Origin: Aquaspirillum sp. LM1
Lineage (GTDB): Bacteria > Pseudomonadota > Gammaproteobacteria > Burkholderiales > Aquaspirillaceae
NCBI RefSeq assembly: GCF_002002905.1
Contig: NZ_CP019509.1
Location: forward strand, 930,001 to 994,000
Length of the DNA: 64,000 nucleotides
Direction of reading: 5' to 3'
A model generated the notes under the pieces. It was not told where the DNA came from. It did not search any database and saw nothing but the letters and a program-made list of their open reading frames with translations. The translations under genes were made by a program, and so were the position numbers. Positions 36,662-48,787 of this stretch are shown here, one piece after another (positions within the stretch are counted from its first letter, which is position 1; the number at the start of each line of letters is the position of its first letter).

Positions 36662-37597
36662 TCACACCACCGCCTCTTCCTTCGGCTTCACCGGCTTGAT
36701 CATATGCTCACGCCTCACCCCCAGCGCCAGCGCAATCGGGCTGGCCACCAGCACCGACGAATAGATACCAAACACAATGCCAATGGTCAGCGCAGTGGCA
36801 AAGCCATGCAGCGCCGGGCCGCCAAACACCAGCATCGACAGCACCATGGCTTCGGTCGAGCCATGGGTGATGATGGTACGGCTCATGGTGGCGGTAATGG
36901 CATTGTCGATAATCTGTGCCGTGGATTTGCCGCGCAGGCCGGGTTTGCGGAAGTTTTCCCGAATCCGGTCAAACACCACCACTGATTCATTCACCGAGTA
37001 GCCCAGCACCGCCAGCACGGCAGCCAGCACGGTCAGCGAGAACTCCCACTGGAACAGGGCAAAGCAGCCCAGGATGATCACCACGTCGTGCATATTGGCC
37101 ACAATGGCCGCCACGGCAAAGCGCCATTCAAAACGCAGGGCCAGGTAGAGCATGATGCCCACGCACACCAGGGTCAGCGCGGTCAGGCCGCTGGTCACCA
37201 GTTCTTCGCCCACTTGCGGGCCGACAAACTCTACCTTGCGCAATTCCACCTGGGTATTGTCAGCTTGCAGGGCGGTCAGCACCTGGTTGGACAATTGGGC
37301 ACTGGTACGGTCTTTCAGGTTAGGCAGGCGGATCAGCACGTCGCGGCTGGTGCCCAGGCTTTGCACGGTGGCTTCACCCAGCTTGAGGCCGTCCAGCTTG
37401 CTGCGCACGCTGTTGAGTTCCACCGGCTGGGTGTACTGCACTTCCAGCACGGTGCCCCCGGTAAATTCCACGCTGAAGTGCAGGCCTTTGCTGAACAGAA
37501 AAAACACCGACAGCAAAAAGGTCAGCAACGAAATCGCCGTGGTGAGCTTGCCATAGCTCATGAACGGGATGTCTTTTTTGAAATGCAGCAGTTCCAT
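36662..37597 (-). CDS. secF: Protein translocase subunit SecF
   Basis: A 311-residue membrane protein that works with SecD and YajC to pull substrates out of the SecYEG channel using the proton-motive force. The first helix lies near residues 15-35; the periplasmic domain contains FSVEFTGGTVLEVQY. The conserved SVNESVVVFDRIRENFR (TM4 loop) and later helices are intact. Ordinary length. It follows secD by 131 bases in tgt-yajC-secD-secF. Confidence 0.95.
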   Translation of the reverse strand: MELLHFKKDIPFMSYGKLTTAISLLTFLLSVFFLFSKGLHFSVEFTGGTVLEVQYTQPVELNSVRSKLDGLKLGEATVQSLGTSRDVLIRLPNLKDRTSAQLSNQVLTALQADNTQVELRKVEFVGPQVGEELVTSGLTALTLVCVGIMLYLALRFEWRFAVAAIVANMHDVVIILGCFALFQWEFSLTVLAAVLAVLGYSVNESVVVFDRIRENFRKPGLRGKSTAQIIDNAITATMSRTIITHGSTEAMVLSMLVFGGPALHGFATALTIGIVFGIYSSVLVASPIALALGVRREHMIKPVKPKEEAVV

Positions 37598-37728
37598 GGA
37601 TGTGGACTTTCTTGATTCTGTGTCCCGCGCTGGCGTCAGCAGGCAGGAAAGGGCGGAATATCACGCTCACGCTGTGGTGGTGTGCCACGCTGGCGGCTCC
37701 CGCATTGGGGTGCCGCCAGCGCCAGGCG

Positions 37729-39549
37729 TTACACCGACAGCTTGGTCAGCCGGCGACGGCTGCCATACACCAGGTTAACCAGACCGCGCGACACCATCAC
37801 GGCGGAGAACATCGAGGTCAGGATGCCCAGGCAGTGAACCACGGCAAAGCCGCGCACCGGGCCGGAGCCAAAAATCAGCAGCGCCAGGCCGGCAATCAGG
37901 GTGGTGATGTTGGAGTCGAGAATCGTCGCCCAGGCGTGGTCGTAACCGGCCTTGATCGCCGCCTGCGGGGTGACGCCATTGCGCACTTCTTCGCGCACCC
38001 GCTCGTTGATCAGCACGTTGGCGTCAATCGCCATGCCCAGCGTCAGCGCAATGGCGGCAATGCCGGGCAGGGTGAGCGTGGCTTGCAGCATCGACAGCAG
38101 CGCCACCAGCATCAGCACGTTCACCCCCAGAGATACGGTGGAGATCACGCCAAACACCCGGTAATAAATCAGCATGAACACGGCAATGGCGGCAAAACCG
38201 TACAGGGTGGAGTTAAAGCCCTTTTCGATATTGTCCTTGCCCAGGCTCGGGCCAACGGTGCGTTCCTCGATGATGTTCATCGGCGCGGCCAGCGAGCCGG
38301 CGCGCAGCAGCAGCGCCACGTCGTTGGCTTCTGCCGGGTTCATCGACCCGGAAATCTGCACGCGGCCACCGCCGATTTCACTGCGGATCACCGGCGCGGT
38401 CACCACTTCGGCCTTGCCTTTTTCCACCAGCAGCATGGCCATGCGCCGGCCAATATTGTCGGCAGTCACCTGACGGAAGATGCCGGCACCGGTGCTGTCC
38501 AGGTTGATATGGACCGCCGGGGTGCCGTTTTCGTCAAAGCCGGGCTGGGCGTCATTGATGTTGTCGCCGGTCAGCTCCACTTCTTTTTTCACCAGGATTT
38601 TCTGCACGCCGCCCCGGCCAGTGGCTTCGTCCAGCAGCTCGTAGCCTGCCGGCACCAGGCCGGATTGGGCTTCGGCTACCTTGGCCGGGTCGTCTTCCAC
38701 CAGACGCACTTCCAGGGTGGCGGTGCGGCCCAGGATGTCCTTGGCCTTGGCGGTGTCCTGCACGCCGGGCAGCTGCACCACAATGCGGTTGGCACCCTGC
38801 TGCTGGATCACCGGTTCGGCCACGCCCAGTTCATTCACCCGGTTATGCAGGGTGGTGATGTTCTGCTTGACCGCGTCGGTCTGGATTTTGACGAATTCTT
38901 CCGGCTTCAGGCTGATTACCAGCTTGTTCAGCGTGTCGTCGGTTTTCAGGGTGAGGTTGGGCAGCATGCGCGCCAGCACGTCTTCGGCGGCTTTCAGCGT
39001 GGTGGCGTCGCGCAGGCCCAGTTCGATGGTGTCACCCACGCGCTTGAGCGTGCCGTAGCGGATTTTCTTGGCGCGCAGCTCACGGCGGATGTCGCCGCTA
39101 TAGCGTTCGATGGTTTTGTCCACCGCAGCCTTCATGTCCACTTCCAGCAGAAAGTGCACGCCACCGCGCAGGTCCAGGCCGAGGAACATCGGGTGGGCTT
39201 TGAGCTGGGCCAGCCAGGCCGGCGACGACGACAGCAGGTTCAGCGCGATGATGTAATTATCGCCCAGCGCCTGCTGAATCAGGTCGCGTGCCTTGATCTG
39301 GGTGTCCGGGTCGTGAAAGCGCACTTTCAGGCTGTGGCCATCCAGATAAATGCCGTCAGCCGGCAGCTTGGCAGCCTGCAGGGTTTTTTCCACCCGCTCC
39401 ATCAGGGCGGTGTCGATGGCGATGGACGAGCGGGTGGTGGACACCTGCACCGCTGGACTTTCGCCATAAAAATTGGGCAGGGTGTACAGGATCGAGACGA
39501 TCAGCACCACGGCGATGATCAGGTATTTCCAGAGCGGATAACGGTTCAT
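37729..39549 (-). CDS. secD: Protein translocase subunit SecD
   Basis: A 606-residue membrane protein of the RND superfamily. MNRYPLWKYLIIAVVLIVSI forms the first helix, then a large periplasmic head (P1, with LGLDLRGGVHFLLEVDM) and five further helices with AIDANVLINERVREE, which carries the proton-pathway Asp. The start at the ATG at 39549 fits the family; the ORF extension to 39669 is spurious. It lies 61 bases after yajC. Confidence 0.96.
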   Translation of the reverse strand: MNRYPLWKYLIIAVVLIVSILYTLPNFYGESPAVQVSTTRSSIAIDTALMERVEKTLQAAKLPADGIYLDGHSLKVRFHDPDTQIKARDLIQQALGDNYIIALNLLSSSPAWLAQLKAHPMFLGLDLRGGVHFLLEVDMKAAVDKTIERYSGDIRRELRAKKIRYGTLKRVGDTIELGLRDATTLKAAEDVLARMLPNLTLKTDDTLNKLVISLKPEEFVKIQTDAVKQNITTLHNRVNELGVAEPVIQQQGANRIVVQLPGVQDTAKAKDILGRTATLEVRLVEDDPAKVAEAQSGLVPAGYELLDEATGRGGVQKILVKKEVELTGDNINDAQPGFDENGTPAVHINLDSTGAGIFRQVTADNIGRRMAMLLVEKGKAEVVTAPVIRSEIGGGRVQISGSMNPAEANDVALLLRAGSLAAPMNIIEERTVGPSLGKDNIEKGFNSTLYGFAAIAVFMLIYYRVFGVISTVSLGVNVLMLVALLSMLQATLTLPGIAAIALTLGMAIDANVLINERVREEVRNGVTPQAAIKAGYDHAWATILDSNITTLIAGLALLIFGSGPVRGFAVVHCLGILTSMFSAVMVSRGLVNLVYGSRRRLTKLSV

Positions 39550-39610
39550 GAGGCGCGTCGGGGGAGAGGGGCCGCCCGTTGTGCTGGGCGGCCACCGGAG
39601 TGAACAGAAA

Positions 39611-39895
39611 TTACAGCGACTTGAGCGTGCCTTTTTCCAGCTTGCTCGCCACGGCGGCGCGCTGGACAACGATTTCTACCCCGTTGCTGATTTCAACGGT
39701 CAGGTATTCGTCGCCAGCCTTGGTGATGCGACCGGCAATGCCACCCTGGGTGAGCACTTCTTCACCCTTTTGCAGGGCGTCGAGCATGGCTTTGTGCTCT
39801 TTCATTTTTTTCTGTTGCGGGCGGACCATCAGGAACCAGAACAGAATGAAGATGCCGATCATCGGCAAAAATTGCATGAGTGCAGCTTGATCCAT
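39611..39895 (-). CDS. yajC: Preprotein translocase subunit YajC
   Basis: A 94-residue single-pass membrane protein: helix near residues 8-28 (LPMIGIFILFWFLMVRPQQK), then a basic segment and the conserved GEEVLTQGGIAGRI fold. It is an accessory of SecDF. The start is at the ATG at 39895 (MDQAALMQFLPMIG); upstream codons in the same frame are non-coding. The position between tgt and secD is the standard order. Confidence 0.95.
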   Translation of the reverse strand: MDQAALMQFLPMIGIFILFWFLMVRPQQKKMKEHKAMLDALQKGEEVLTQGGIAGRITKAGDEYLTVEISNGVEIVVQRAAVASKLEKGTLKSL

Positions 39896-40067
39896 GATGA
39901 GTGTATCGACCTTGTGCAGGGCCTCGCCACAGGCTGGCGGTGCCGGGTTGTAAAAAACGGGTGAAGCAGGGCCTGGCCATCGGGCAGGCCGACCGGGCAT
40001 TGTAGCTGTGAAGGGTGGACGAAATCCACCGCCAGCCAGCGCAGCCCTGCCGCCTAAGCGCCGTGGA

Positions 40068-41216
<1,149 letters not shown>

Positions 41217-41252
41217 CTAGTATACCGCAAGCCGGGCGCTTGCAAAAAATGC

Positions 41253-41281
41253 TTGCGCATCGGATCAAATCTCTCTAAACT
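41253..41281 (+). promoter_or_regulatory. Promoter upstream of tRNA-Val and the thrS leader
   Basis: TTGCGC (41253-41258) and TAAACT (41276-41281) are 17 bp apart, about 19 bases before the tRNA 5' end. It could drive tRNA-Val and the downstream leader-thrS-infC-rpmI-rplT genes as one transcript. Confidence 0.55.
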
Positions 41282-41299
41282 GCGCAGCTCCTGACTTAC

Positions 41300-41376
41300 A
41301 GGCGGTTAGCTCAGCTGGTTAGAGCGCCACGTTGACATCGTGGAGGTCGCTGGTTCGATTCCAGTACCGCCTACCA
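41300..41376 (+). tRNA. tRNA-Val (anticodon GAC)
   Basis: 77 nt. The acceptor stem AGGCGGT pairs with ACCGCCT, discriminator A is followed by an encoded CCA. The anticodon stem CCACG/CGTGG encloses loop TTGACAT, giving anticodon GAC (reads GUC). D-arm TAGCTCAGCTGGTTAGAGC and T-loop TTCGATT are canonical. Confidence 0.95.
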
Positions 41377-41399
41377 AAATACTTTGCGGAGTTTTTCCC

Positions 41400-41444
41400 A
41401 TGGCTTTCCGAACTACCACTACCGGCATCAGCACCCTAGCTTGA
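41400..41444 (+). CDS. Threonine-rich leader peptide of thrS
   Basis: A 14-codon frame, [14 protein letters not shown], with GGAG eight bases before its ATG. Codons 5-8 are ACT ACC ACT ACC and a fifth Thr codon follows at position 12, so five of fourteen residues are threonine. It starts 24 bases after tRNA-Val and ends 41 bases before a strong terminator that precedes thrS. This is the architecture of ribosome-stalling attenuation: low charged tRNA-Thr would stall the ribosome on the Thr run and favour read-through into thrS. Too short for automated gene calls. Confidence 0.75.
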   Translation: MAFRTTTTGISTLA

Positions 41445-41484
41445 GCCTCGGATTGTTACTGCGAACTACTGCGTAAAACACAAG

Positions 41485-41514
41485 AAAGTGCGGCTCTGGC
41501 CGCACTTTTTTTTT
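41485..41514 (+). terminator. Leader terminator (attenuator) before thrS
   Basis: A perfect 10-bp stem (AAAGTGCGGC 41485-41494 with 41499-41508), a four-base loop and a run of nine T (41506-41514), 52 bases upstream of the thrS start. A short competing pairing, GAGCC (41443-41447, overlapping the leader stop codon) with GGCTC (41492-41496), would disrupt its 5' arm. Confidence 0.85.
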
Positions 41515-41565
41515 GGTTTTTTTTCGTCACCCCCGTTGATCTGCCCCACTGCCCGGAGTATTGAC

Positions 41566-43470
41566 ATGCCTGATATCCGATTGCCTGATGGTTCCATCCG
41601 CTCCTTTGAACAGCCGGTCACCGTGGCAGGCGTGGCCGCCTCGATTGGTGCCGGCCTGGCCCGCGCCACCCTGGCGGGTCGGGTGGATGGCGCGCTGGTG
41701 GACGCCAGCCATCTGATTGAACACAACGCCGACCTGGTGATCATCACCGAGCGCGACGCCGATGGCCTGGACATCATCCGCCATTCCGCCGCCCACCTGC
41801 TGGCGCACGCGGTGAAAACCCTGTTCCCCGACGCTCAGGTCACCATCGGCCCGACCATCGAAAACGGCTTTTACTACGACTTCAGCTACAAGCGCCCGTT
41901 TACCCCGGACGATCTGGCCGCCATCGAAAAGAAAATGGCCGAACTGGCCAAGGCAGATATTCCGGTAGAGCGCTACACCCTGTCACGTGACGACGCCGTG
42001 GCTTATTTCAAGTCGATTGGCGAAGCCTACAAGGCCGAGATCATCGAATCGATTCCGCAGGATCAGACGCTGAGCCTGTACCGCCAGGGCGACTTTACCG
42101 ACCTGTGCCGTGGCCCGCACGTGCCATCCACCGGCAAGATCAAGGTGTTCAAGCTGATGAAGCTGGCCGGTGCCTACTGGCGTGGCAACAGCAAGAACGA
42201 AATGCTGCAGCGCGTGTACGGCACGGCTTTTGTGAAGAAAGAAGAGCTGGAAGCCCACCTGCACATGCTGGAAGAAGCCGAAAAGCGCGACCACCGCAAA
42301 CTGGGCCAGCAGCTGGATCTGTACCATATGCAGGACGAAGCACCGGGTTCGGTGTTCTGGCACCCCAAGGGCTGGCGTTTGTTCCAGACGCTGATTGGCT
42401 ATATGCGCCAGCGTCAGGAACAAGCCGGCTATGTGGAAGTGAACACGCCGGATGTGATGGATCGCGGCCTGTGGGAAACCTCCGGTCACTGGTTCAACTA
42501 CCGCGAAAACATGTTCACCACGCAAACCGAAGACGAGCGCGTGTTTGCCCTGAAGCCGATGAACTGCCCTGGCGCGGTGTCGATGTACGCCCACGGCTTG
42601 CACAGCTACCGCGATTTGCCGATGCGCATGGCCGAATTTGGCAAGGTGCACCGTTACGAGCCGTCTGGCGCGCTGCATGGTTTGTTGCGTGTACGCCACT
42701 TTACCCAGGATGACGCGCATATTTTCTGTACCGAAGGCCAGATGGAACAGGAATGCCGCGATGTGGTGGCGCTGATTCTGGATATTTACAAGGATTTCGG
42801 CTTTGACAGCGTGCGCATCAAGCTGTCTACCCGCCCGGAAAACCGCATTGGCTCGGATGAGGTGTGGGACAAGCTGGAAGGTGCGCTGTCTTCTGCGCTC
42901 GAGTCCATGGGCATGGCCTACGAGCTGTTCCCTGGCGAAGGCGCGTTCTACGGCCCGAAACTGGAATTTGTCTTGCGTGATACGCTGGGTCGCGACTGGC
43001 AATGTGGTACGCTGCAGGTAGACATGAATCTGCCCGAGCGTTTTGACATCAGCTATGTGGCCGAAGACAACACCAAAAAACGTCCGGTGATGTTGCACCG
43101 TGCGCTGTTTGGCTCGCTGGAGCGCTTCACCGGCATTCTGATCGAACACTACGCCGGTGCCTTCCCCACCTGGCTGGCACCGCAGCAGGCAGTGGTGATG
43201 ACCATCACCGAAGCACAGTGCGATTATGCCCGTGAAGTGACGGCACAATTGCGCGCTGCAGGCGTTCGTGTTGAAGCCGACTTGAGAAACGAGAAAATTA
43301 GCTATAAAATCCGCGAGCATAGCCTGCAGAAATTGCCGTACCAGGTCATCGTCGGTGACAAGGAAAAAGCAGGCGGTCTGGTTGCCGTGCGCACGCGGAC
43401 TGGCGAAGATCTCGGTCAGTTGCCGCTTTCCCAGTTTATCGAACGAATCAAGTCGGAATCGTCGCGTTAA
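41566..43470 (+). CDS. thrS: Threonine-tRNA ligase
   Basis: A 634-residue class II synthetase. TGS domain at residues 1-60 ([20 protein letters not shown]), then the editing domain with [12 protein letters not shown] and the catalytic core with zinc-binding [14 protein letters not shown] and later His residues. Motif 2 is [17 protein letters not shown]; the C-terminal anticodon-binding domain follows. The start is at the ATG at 41566, with CGGAG before it; codons upstream to 41488 overlap the attenuator and are not coding. Followed by infC at 46 bases. Confidence 0.97.
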   Translation: MPDIRLPDGSIRSFEQPVTVAGVAASIGAGLARATLAGRVDGALVDASHLIEHNADLVIITERDADGLDIIRHSAAHLLAHAVKTLFPDAQVTIGPTIENGFYYDFSYKRPFTPDDLAAIEKKMAELAKADIPVERYTLSRDDAVAYFKSIGEAYKAEIIESIPQDQTLSLYRQGDFTDLCRGPHVPSTGKIKVFKLMKLAGAYWRGNSKNEMLQRVYGTAFVKKEELEAHLHMLEEAEKRDHRKLGQQLDLYHMQDEAPGSVFWHPKGWRLFQTLIGYMRQRQEQAGYVEVNTPDVMDRGLWETSGHWFNYRENMFTTQTEDERVFALKPMNCPGAVSMYAHGLHSYRDLPMRMAEFGKVHRYEPSGALHGLLRVRHFTQDDAHIFCTEGQMEQECRDVVALILDIYKDFGFDSVRIKLSTRPENRIGSDEVWDKLEGALSSALESMGMAYELFPGEGAFYGPKLEFVLRDTLGRDWQCGTLQVDMNLPERFDISYVAEDNTKKRPVMLHRALFGSLERFTGILIEHYAGAFPTWLAPQQAVVMTITEAQCDYAREVTAQLRAAGVRVEADLRNEKISYKIREHSLQKLPYQVIVGDKEKAGGLVAVRTRTGEDLGQLPLSQFIERIKSESSR

Positions 43471-43516
43471 GCCTTATGCCACGGTGCATGACATTTTGTA
43501 ATTAGGAGAATTTGCT

Positions 43517-44035
43517 ATAGCTCAGGAAAAAGAACCACGGATCAACGGTGAGATCACCGCACGCGAGATCCGCCTGGTAGGCAGTGAAGGCGAGCAGCTC
43601 GGTATTGTCGGTCTGCGCGATGCGCTGGAACGCGCCGAAGAGGCTGAACTGGATCTGGTCGAAATCGCCCCCACCGCACAACCGCCGGTGTGCAGGCTGA
43701 TGGACTACGGTAAGTTCAAGTACCAGGAAAGCAAGAAAAAACACGAAGCCAAACTGAAGCAAAAGCAAATTCAGGTCAAGGAAGTCAAATTCCGCCCCGG
43801 CACAGATGACGGTGATTACAACGTCAAGCTGCGCAACCTGATCCGCTTCTTGACCGATGGCGACAAGGCCAAGATCACCCTGCGTTTTCGCGGGCGTGAA
43901 ATGGCGCACCAGGATATTGGCCTGACCCTGCTCAAGCGGGTGGAAGCTGATCTGCTGGAAGTGGGCACTGTCGAGCAGTTTCCCAAGCTCGAAGGTCGCC
44001 AGATGGTGATGATGATTGGCCCTAAAAAGAAATAA
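43517..44035 (+). CDS. infC: Translation initiation factor IF-3 (AUA start codon)
   Basis: A 172-residue factor that binds the 30S subunit and checks the initiation codon. The N-domain begins [21 protein letters not shown]; the linker and C-domain contain [19 protein letters not shown] and [16 protein letters not shown]. No ATG/GTG/TTG precedes the homologous start. An ATA at 43517, eight bases after AGGAG, fits, because infC genes use rare AUU/AUC/AUA starts that IF-3 itself discriminates against, giving autoregulation. A call from the internal ATG at 43688 would lose 57 residues. Confidence 0.93.
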   Translation: MAQEKEPRINGEITAREIRLVGSEGEQLGIVGLRDALERAEEAELDLVEIAPTAQPPVCRLMDYGKFKYQESKKKHEAKLKQKQIQVKEVKFRPGTDDGDYNVKLRNLIRFLTDGDKAKITLRFRGREMAHQDIGLTLLKRVEADLLEVGTVEQFPKLEGRQMVMMIGPKKK

Positions 44036-44197
44036 GGGCTATCATAAGCAGTTAATCGGCACGGCAGGGTGATCTGCCGTGCTGGTTTTCGCCATTGGGG
44101 CAACCTGATGGTGCTAAAAGCGTGGCGTTGCGGGTTCTCAAGCACGGTGTTTTACCGTCACCTCTCGCCAAATCTAACAAATCAGCAGGAGCAATCC

Positions 44198-44395
44198 ATG
44201 CCTAAGATGAAAACCAAGTCGGGCGCGAAAAAGCGTCTGAAAGTGTTGGGCAACGGTGGTGTTAAGCGCTCGATGGCATTCAAGCGCCACATTCTTACCA
44301 AGAAAACCACCAAGACCAAGCGTCAGTTGCGCGGTACCGTGATGGTACATAGCACCAACATGGCTGCTGTCCGTGCAATGCTGCCCTACGCTTAA
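44198..44395 (+). CDS. rpmI: 50S ribosomal protein L35
   Basis: 65 residues, basic, [20 protein letters not shown], with the L35 pattern [21 protein letters not shown] precedes the ATG at 44198. It follows infC by 162 bases and precedes rplT by 10, the conserved order. Frame upstream to 44069 is non-coding. Confidence 0.97.
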   Translation: MPKMKTKSGAKKRLKVLGNGGVKRSMAFKRHILTKKTTKTKRQLRGTVMVHSTNMAAVRAMLPYA

Positions 44396-44405
44396 GGAGT
44401 AAACT

Positions 44406-44765
44406 ATGCCTCGCGTCAAACGTGGTGTAACCGCCCGTGCCCGTCACAAGAAAATCCTCGCGCTTGCCAAAGGCTACCGCGGTCGTCGCAAAAACGTATA
44501 CCGGATCGCCAAACAGGCGGTGATGAAGGCCGGTCAATACGCTTACCGTGACCGTCGTCAGCGCAAACGCCAGTTCCGCACCCTGTGGATTGCCCGTATC
44601 AACGCCGCTGCGCGTGAATGCGGTCTGTCCTACAGCAAGTTCATGAACGGCGTGAAGAAGGCTGCCATTGAGATCGACCGCAAGGTGTTGGCCGATCTGG
44701 CAGTGTTCGACAAGCCGGCATTTGCCCAGATCGTCGAGCAAGCCAAGGCCAACCTCGCCGCTTAA
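44406..44765 (+). CDS. rplT: 50S ribosomal protein L20
   Basis: 119 residues, the expected length: [20 protein letters not shown], then [22 protein letters not shown]20 is an early 23S assembly protein and, in other proteobacteria, represses its own operon. AAGGAG precedes the ATG. Its transcript ends at the terminator at 44781. Confidence 0.97.
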   Translation: MPRVKRGVTARARHKKILALAKGYRGRRKNVYRIAKQAVMKAGQYAYRDRRQRKRQFRTLWIARINAAARECGLSYSKFMNGVKKAAIEIDRKVLADLAVFDKPAFAQIVEQAKANLAA

Positions 44766-44780
44766 GCAAGTGTGATGAAA

Positions 44781-44809
44781 AAGGGAGGCCCCGCGCCTCC
44801 CTTTTTTTT
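44781..44809 (+). terminator. Terminator after rplT
   Basis: A 9-bp stem (AAGGGAGGC 44781-44789 with 44795-44803), five-base loop and eight T. It separates infC-rpmI-rplT from pheST. Confidence 0.9.
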
Positions 44810-44830
44810 ATCGCCGGCCCCATCGGCCCG

Positions 44831-45947
<1,117 letters not shown>

Positions 45948-45965
45948 TCGCAGGCGAGGCTCACC

Positions 45966-48323
45966 ATGAAATTTTCTGAAAACTGGCTGAAAAGCTGGGT
46001 GAACCCCGGCTTGTCTACCGAACAACTCACCTACCTGCTGACCATGGCAGGCCTGGAGGTGGAAAGCACAGAAGCCGCTGCCCCGGTGTTTACCGGCGTG
46101 GTGGTGGGCGAAGTGAAAACCGTGCGCAAGCATGAAAACGCCGACCGCCTGCGTGTGACCGAAGTGGACGTGGGCACTGGTGCGCTGGTGCAGATTGTCT
46201 GCGGCGCGCCCAATGTTGCCGAAGGGGTGAAGGTGCCGTGCGCCTTGTCTGGCGCGCTGCTGCCGGGCGACTTCAAGATCAAGCCCACCAAGATGCGCGG
46301 CGTGGAATCCAATGGCATGCTGTGTTCCGGCAAGGAACTGGGCATTCCCGACGAGGTGGATGGCCTGCTGCTGCTGCCGGCGGATGCGCCGGTGGGCGCG
46401 TCGATCCGTGATTATCTGGATCTGGACGACACGGTGATTGAGCTGAAAATCACCCCGAACCGCGCTGACTGTCTGGGCATGCGCGGCATTGCCCGCGAAG
46501 TGGCCGCGCTGACCGGGAGCAGTGTTTCGATGCCGGCGCTGTCGCCGCTGGCGGTAACGCTGGACGAACAGCGCAGCGTCACCCTGGCGGCGGATCAAGC
46601 GTGTGGCCGCTATCTGGGCCGGGTGATTCGCGGCGTTAATCAGGCTGCGCCAACGCCGGACTGGATGAAAACCCGTCTGCTGCGCGCCGGGCTGCGCTCG
46701 ATTTCGGCCATTGTCGATATCACCAATTATATTTTGCTGGAACAGGGTCAGCCGCTGCATGCATTTGACCTGGCCAAGCTGGACGGTGGCATCACCGTGC
46801 GTATGGCGGCAGCAGGCGAAACGCTGACCCTGCTTAATGGCAAGGAACAGATGCTGGATGCCGACATGCTGGTGATTGCCGATGCGAGCAAGGCGGTGGC
46901 ACTGGCCGGGATCATGGGCGGGGCCAATAGCGAAGTGGACGACACCACCCAGGATATTTTTCTGGAATCGGCCTTTTTTGCCCCGGAAGCCATTGCCGGG
47001 CGTGCGCGCCGGCTGGGCTTTTCCTCCGATGCTTCGTTCCGCTACGAACGCGGGGTGGATTTCACCCTGCAAGCCGAGGCAATGGAACGCGCCAGCGCGC
47101 TGATTGTGCAGATTTGTGGCGGCCAGCTGGGGCCGGTCAGCGAAGCGGTGGGCCAGCTGCCTGCCCGTGCGCCGGTCAGCGTGCGCGTGGCGCGGGTGAA
47201 TCAGGTGCTGGGCCTGGCGCTGGCAGCGGATGACATGGCGGCGATGTTTGCCCGATTGGGATTTGTGGCGGAGTATCAGGATGGCCGTTTTGCCGTCACC
47301 CCGCCCAGCTTCCGCTTTGATATTGCCATCGAAGAAGACCTGATTGAAGAAGTGGCCCGGCTGTTTGGCTACGACAATATTCCGTCTGACGCGCCGCTGT
47401 CGGCCAGCCATATGCTGGCCCAGCCGGAAACCCGCTGCCCACGCAGCGAAATGCGCCGTCGGGTGGCTGGCCGCGAGTATCAGGAAATTGTCAGCTATGC
47501 GTTTGTTGACAGCAGCTGGGAGCAGGATTTTGCCGCCAATGCCGCACCAATCAAGCTGATCAACCCGATTGCCAGCCAGATGAGCGTAATGCGCTCAACG
47601 CTGATGGGCGGTCTGGTGGACACCCTGGTGGCCAATTTGAATCGCAAGCAATCCCGTGTGCGTATTTTTGAAATTGCTCGGGTATTTCTGCGTGATGGCG
47701 AGCAAGTCAACCAGCCAGAACGCCTGGCCGCGCTGGCGTATGGCAGCCGTGCACCGGAACAATGGAGCCAGAAAGCCGAGCGCGTGGATTTTTACGACCT
47801 CAAGGCCGATCTGGAAGCCCTGCTGGCACCGCGCGTGGCCAGCTTCCGCAAGGTGAGCCATCCGGCCCTGCATCCGGGACGCGCCGCCGAGGTGGTGCTG
47901 GATGGGCAAGTGATTGGCGTACTGGGCGAATTGCACCCGCAATGGGTACAAAAGTACGATCTGCCCGCCGCCCCGGTGCTGTTTGAAGTGGCGCTGGATG
48001 CGCTGCTGACGCGCGCTGTGGTTAAGGGGCAGCCGGTGTCACGCTTCCAGCCGGTGCGTCGCGATCTGGCGCTGGTGATGGATGAAAGCGTGGAGGCCGG
48101 CAGCCTGCTGGCAGCGTTCCAGGCGCTGGTGCTGCCTGGCGTAACCGGAATCGGCCTGTTTGACGTTTACCGTGGCAAAGGCCTGGAAGAAGGCAAAAAG
48201 AGCCTTGCTTTCAAGGTGTTAATGCAGGATACTGCCAAAACTTTGACCGATGCCGAGGTGGATGCCGCTGTTCAGGCGATCATCGACTGCGCCGCGCTTC
48301 AAGGTGCCAGCCTGCGCCTGTAA
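45966..48323 (+). CDS. pheT: Phenylalanine-tRNA ligase beta subunit
   Basis: 785 residues, full length. Domains: tRNA-binding OB fold (about 40-150, GVVVGEVKTVRKHENADRL), B3/B4 editing domain (about 210-380), B5 (about 400-475), core and the C-terminal ferredoxin-like anticodon-binding FDX-ACB domain (about 690-785, PVRRDLALVMDESVEAG). AGGCTCACC precedes the ATG. It ends 27 bases before a strong terminator. Confidence 0.97.
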   Translation: MKFSENWLKSWVNPGLSTEQLTYLLTMAGLEVESTEAAAPVFTGVVVGEVKTVRKHENADRLRVTEVDVGTGALVQIVCGAPNVAEGVKVPCALSGALLPGDFKIKPTKMRGVESNGMLCSGKELGIPDEVDGLLLLPADAPVGASIRDYLDLDDTVIELKITPNRADCLGMRGIAREVAALTGSSVSMPALSPLAVTLDEQRSVTLAADQACGRYLGRVIRGVNQAAPTPDWMKTRLLRAGLRSISAIVDITNYILLEQGQPLHAFDLAKLDGGITVRMAAAGETLTLLNGKEQMLDADMLVIADASKAVALAGIMGGANSEVDDTTQDIFLESAFFAPEAIAGRARRLGFSSDASFRYERGVDFTLQAEAMERASALIVQICGGQLGPVSEAVGQLPARAPVSVRVARVNQVLGLALAADDMAAMFARLGFVAEYQDGRFAVTPPSFRFDIAIEEDLIEEVARLFGYDNIPSDAPLSASHMLAQPETRCPRSEMRRRVAGREYQEIVSYAFVDSSWEQDFAANAAPIKLINPIASQMSVMRSTLMGGLVDTLVANLNRKQSRVRIFEIARVFLRDGEQVNQPERLAALAYGSRAPEQWSQKAERVDFYDLKADLEALLAPRVASFRKVSHPALHPGRAAEVVLDGQVIGVLGELHPQWVQKYDLPAAPVLFEVALDALLTRAVVKGQPVSRFQPVRRDLALVMDESVEAGSLLAAFQALVLPGVTGIGLFDVYRGKGLEEGKKSLAFKVLMQDTAKTLTDAEVDAAVQAIIDCAALQGASLRL

Positions 48324-48349
48324 GGTTCAGTGTGTAGGTCTGGCCCACG

Positions 48350-48385
48350 CTGCTGCCGGCATTGCGCCGGCAGCAGATTGTTTTT
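48350..48385 (+). terminator. Terminator between pheT and ihfA
   Basis: A perfect 11-bp stem (48350-48360 with 48366-48376), five-base loop, then ATTG and five T. ihfA can still be reached by read-through or from its own promoter downstream. Confidence 0.85.
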
Positions 48386-48484
48386 AGGGCAGCCGCCGCG
48401 TAGTTGTCCGGTAATACCGGGTAAAAATGCCGGGCAAACCGGCTTCTGTCTTCACCACATTAGAGTTATGATTAAGGGGTAAGC

Positions 48485-48787
48485 ATGACGTTGACCAAGG
48501 CTGAACTTGCCGATTTGCTGTTCGACAAAGTCGGCTTGAACAAACGCGAAGCCAAGGATATGGTGGAGTCGTTCTTTGAAGAAATTCGCGTGGCGCTGGA
48601 AGAAGGCGATGCCGTTAAACTGTCTGGTTTTGGCAATTTCCAGCTGCGCGACAAACCGCAGCGTCCAGGACGTAACCCCAAGACCGGTGAAGAAATTCCC
48701 ATCACCGCCCGCCGTGTGGTCACGTTCCACGCCAGCCAGAAGCTGAAGGGAATGGTCGATGACCACTACGCGACCCAGCACGCCTGA
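48485..48787 (+). CDS. ihfA: Integration host factor alpha subunit
   Basis: A 100-residue nucleoid protein of the HU/IHF family, [20 protein letters not shown]. The beta-arm with the DNA-intercalating proline lies in [20 protein letters not shown]. It heterodimerises with IhfB and bends DNA at specific sites. AAGGGG precedes the ATG. The end overlaps the next gene by 29 bases. Confidence 0.96.
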   Translation: MTLTKAELADLLFDKVGLNKREAKDMVESFFEEIRVALEEGDAVKLSGFGNFQLRDKPQRPGRNPKTGEEIPITARRVVTFHASQKLKGMVDDHYATQHA

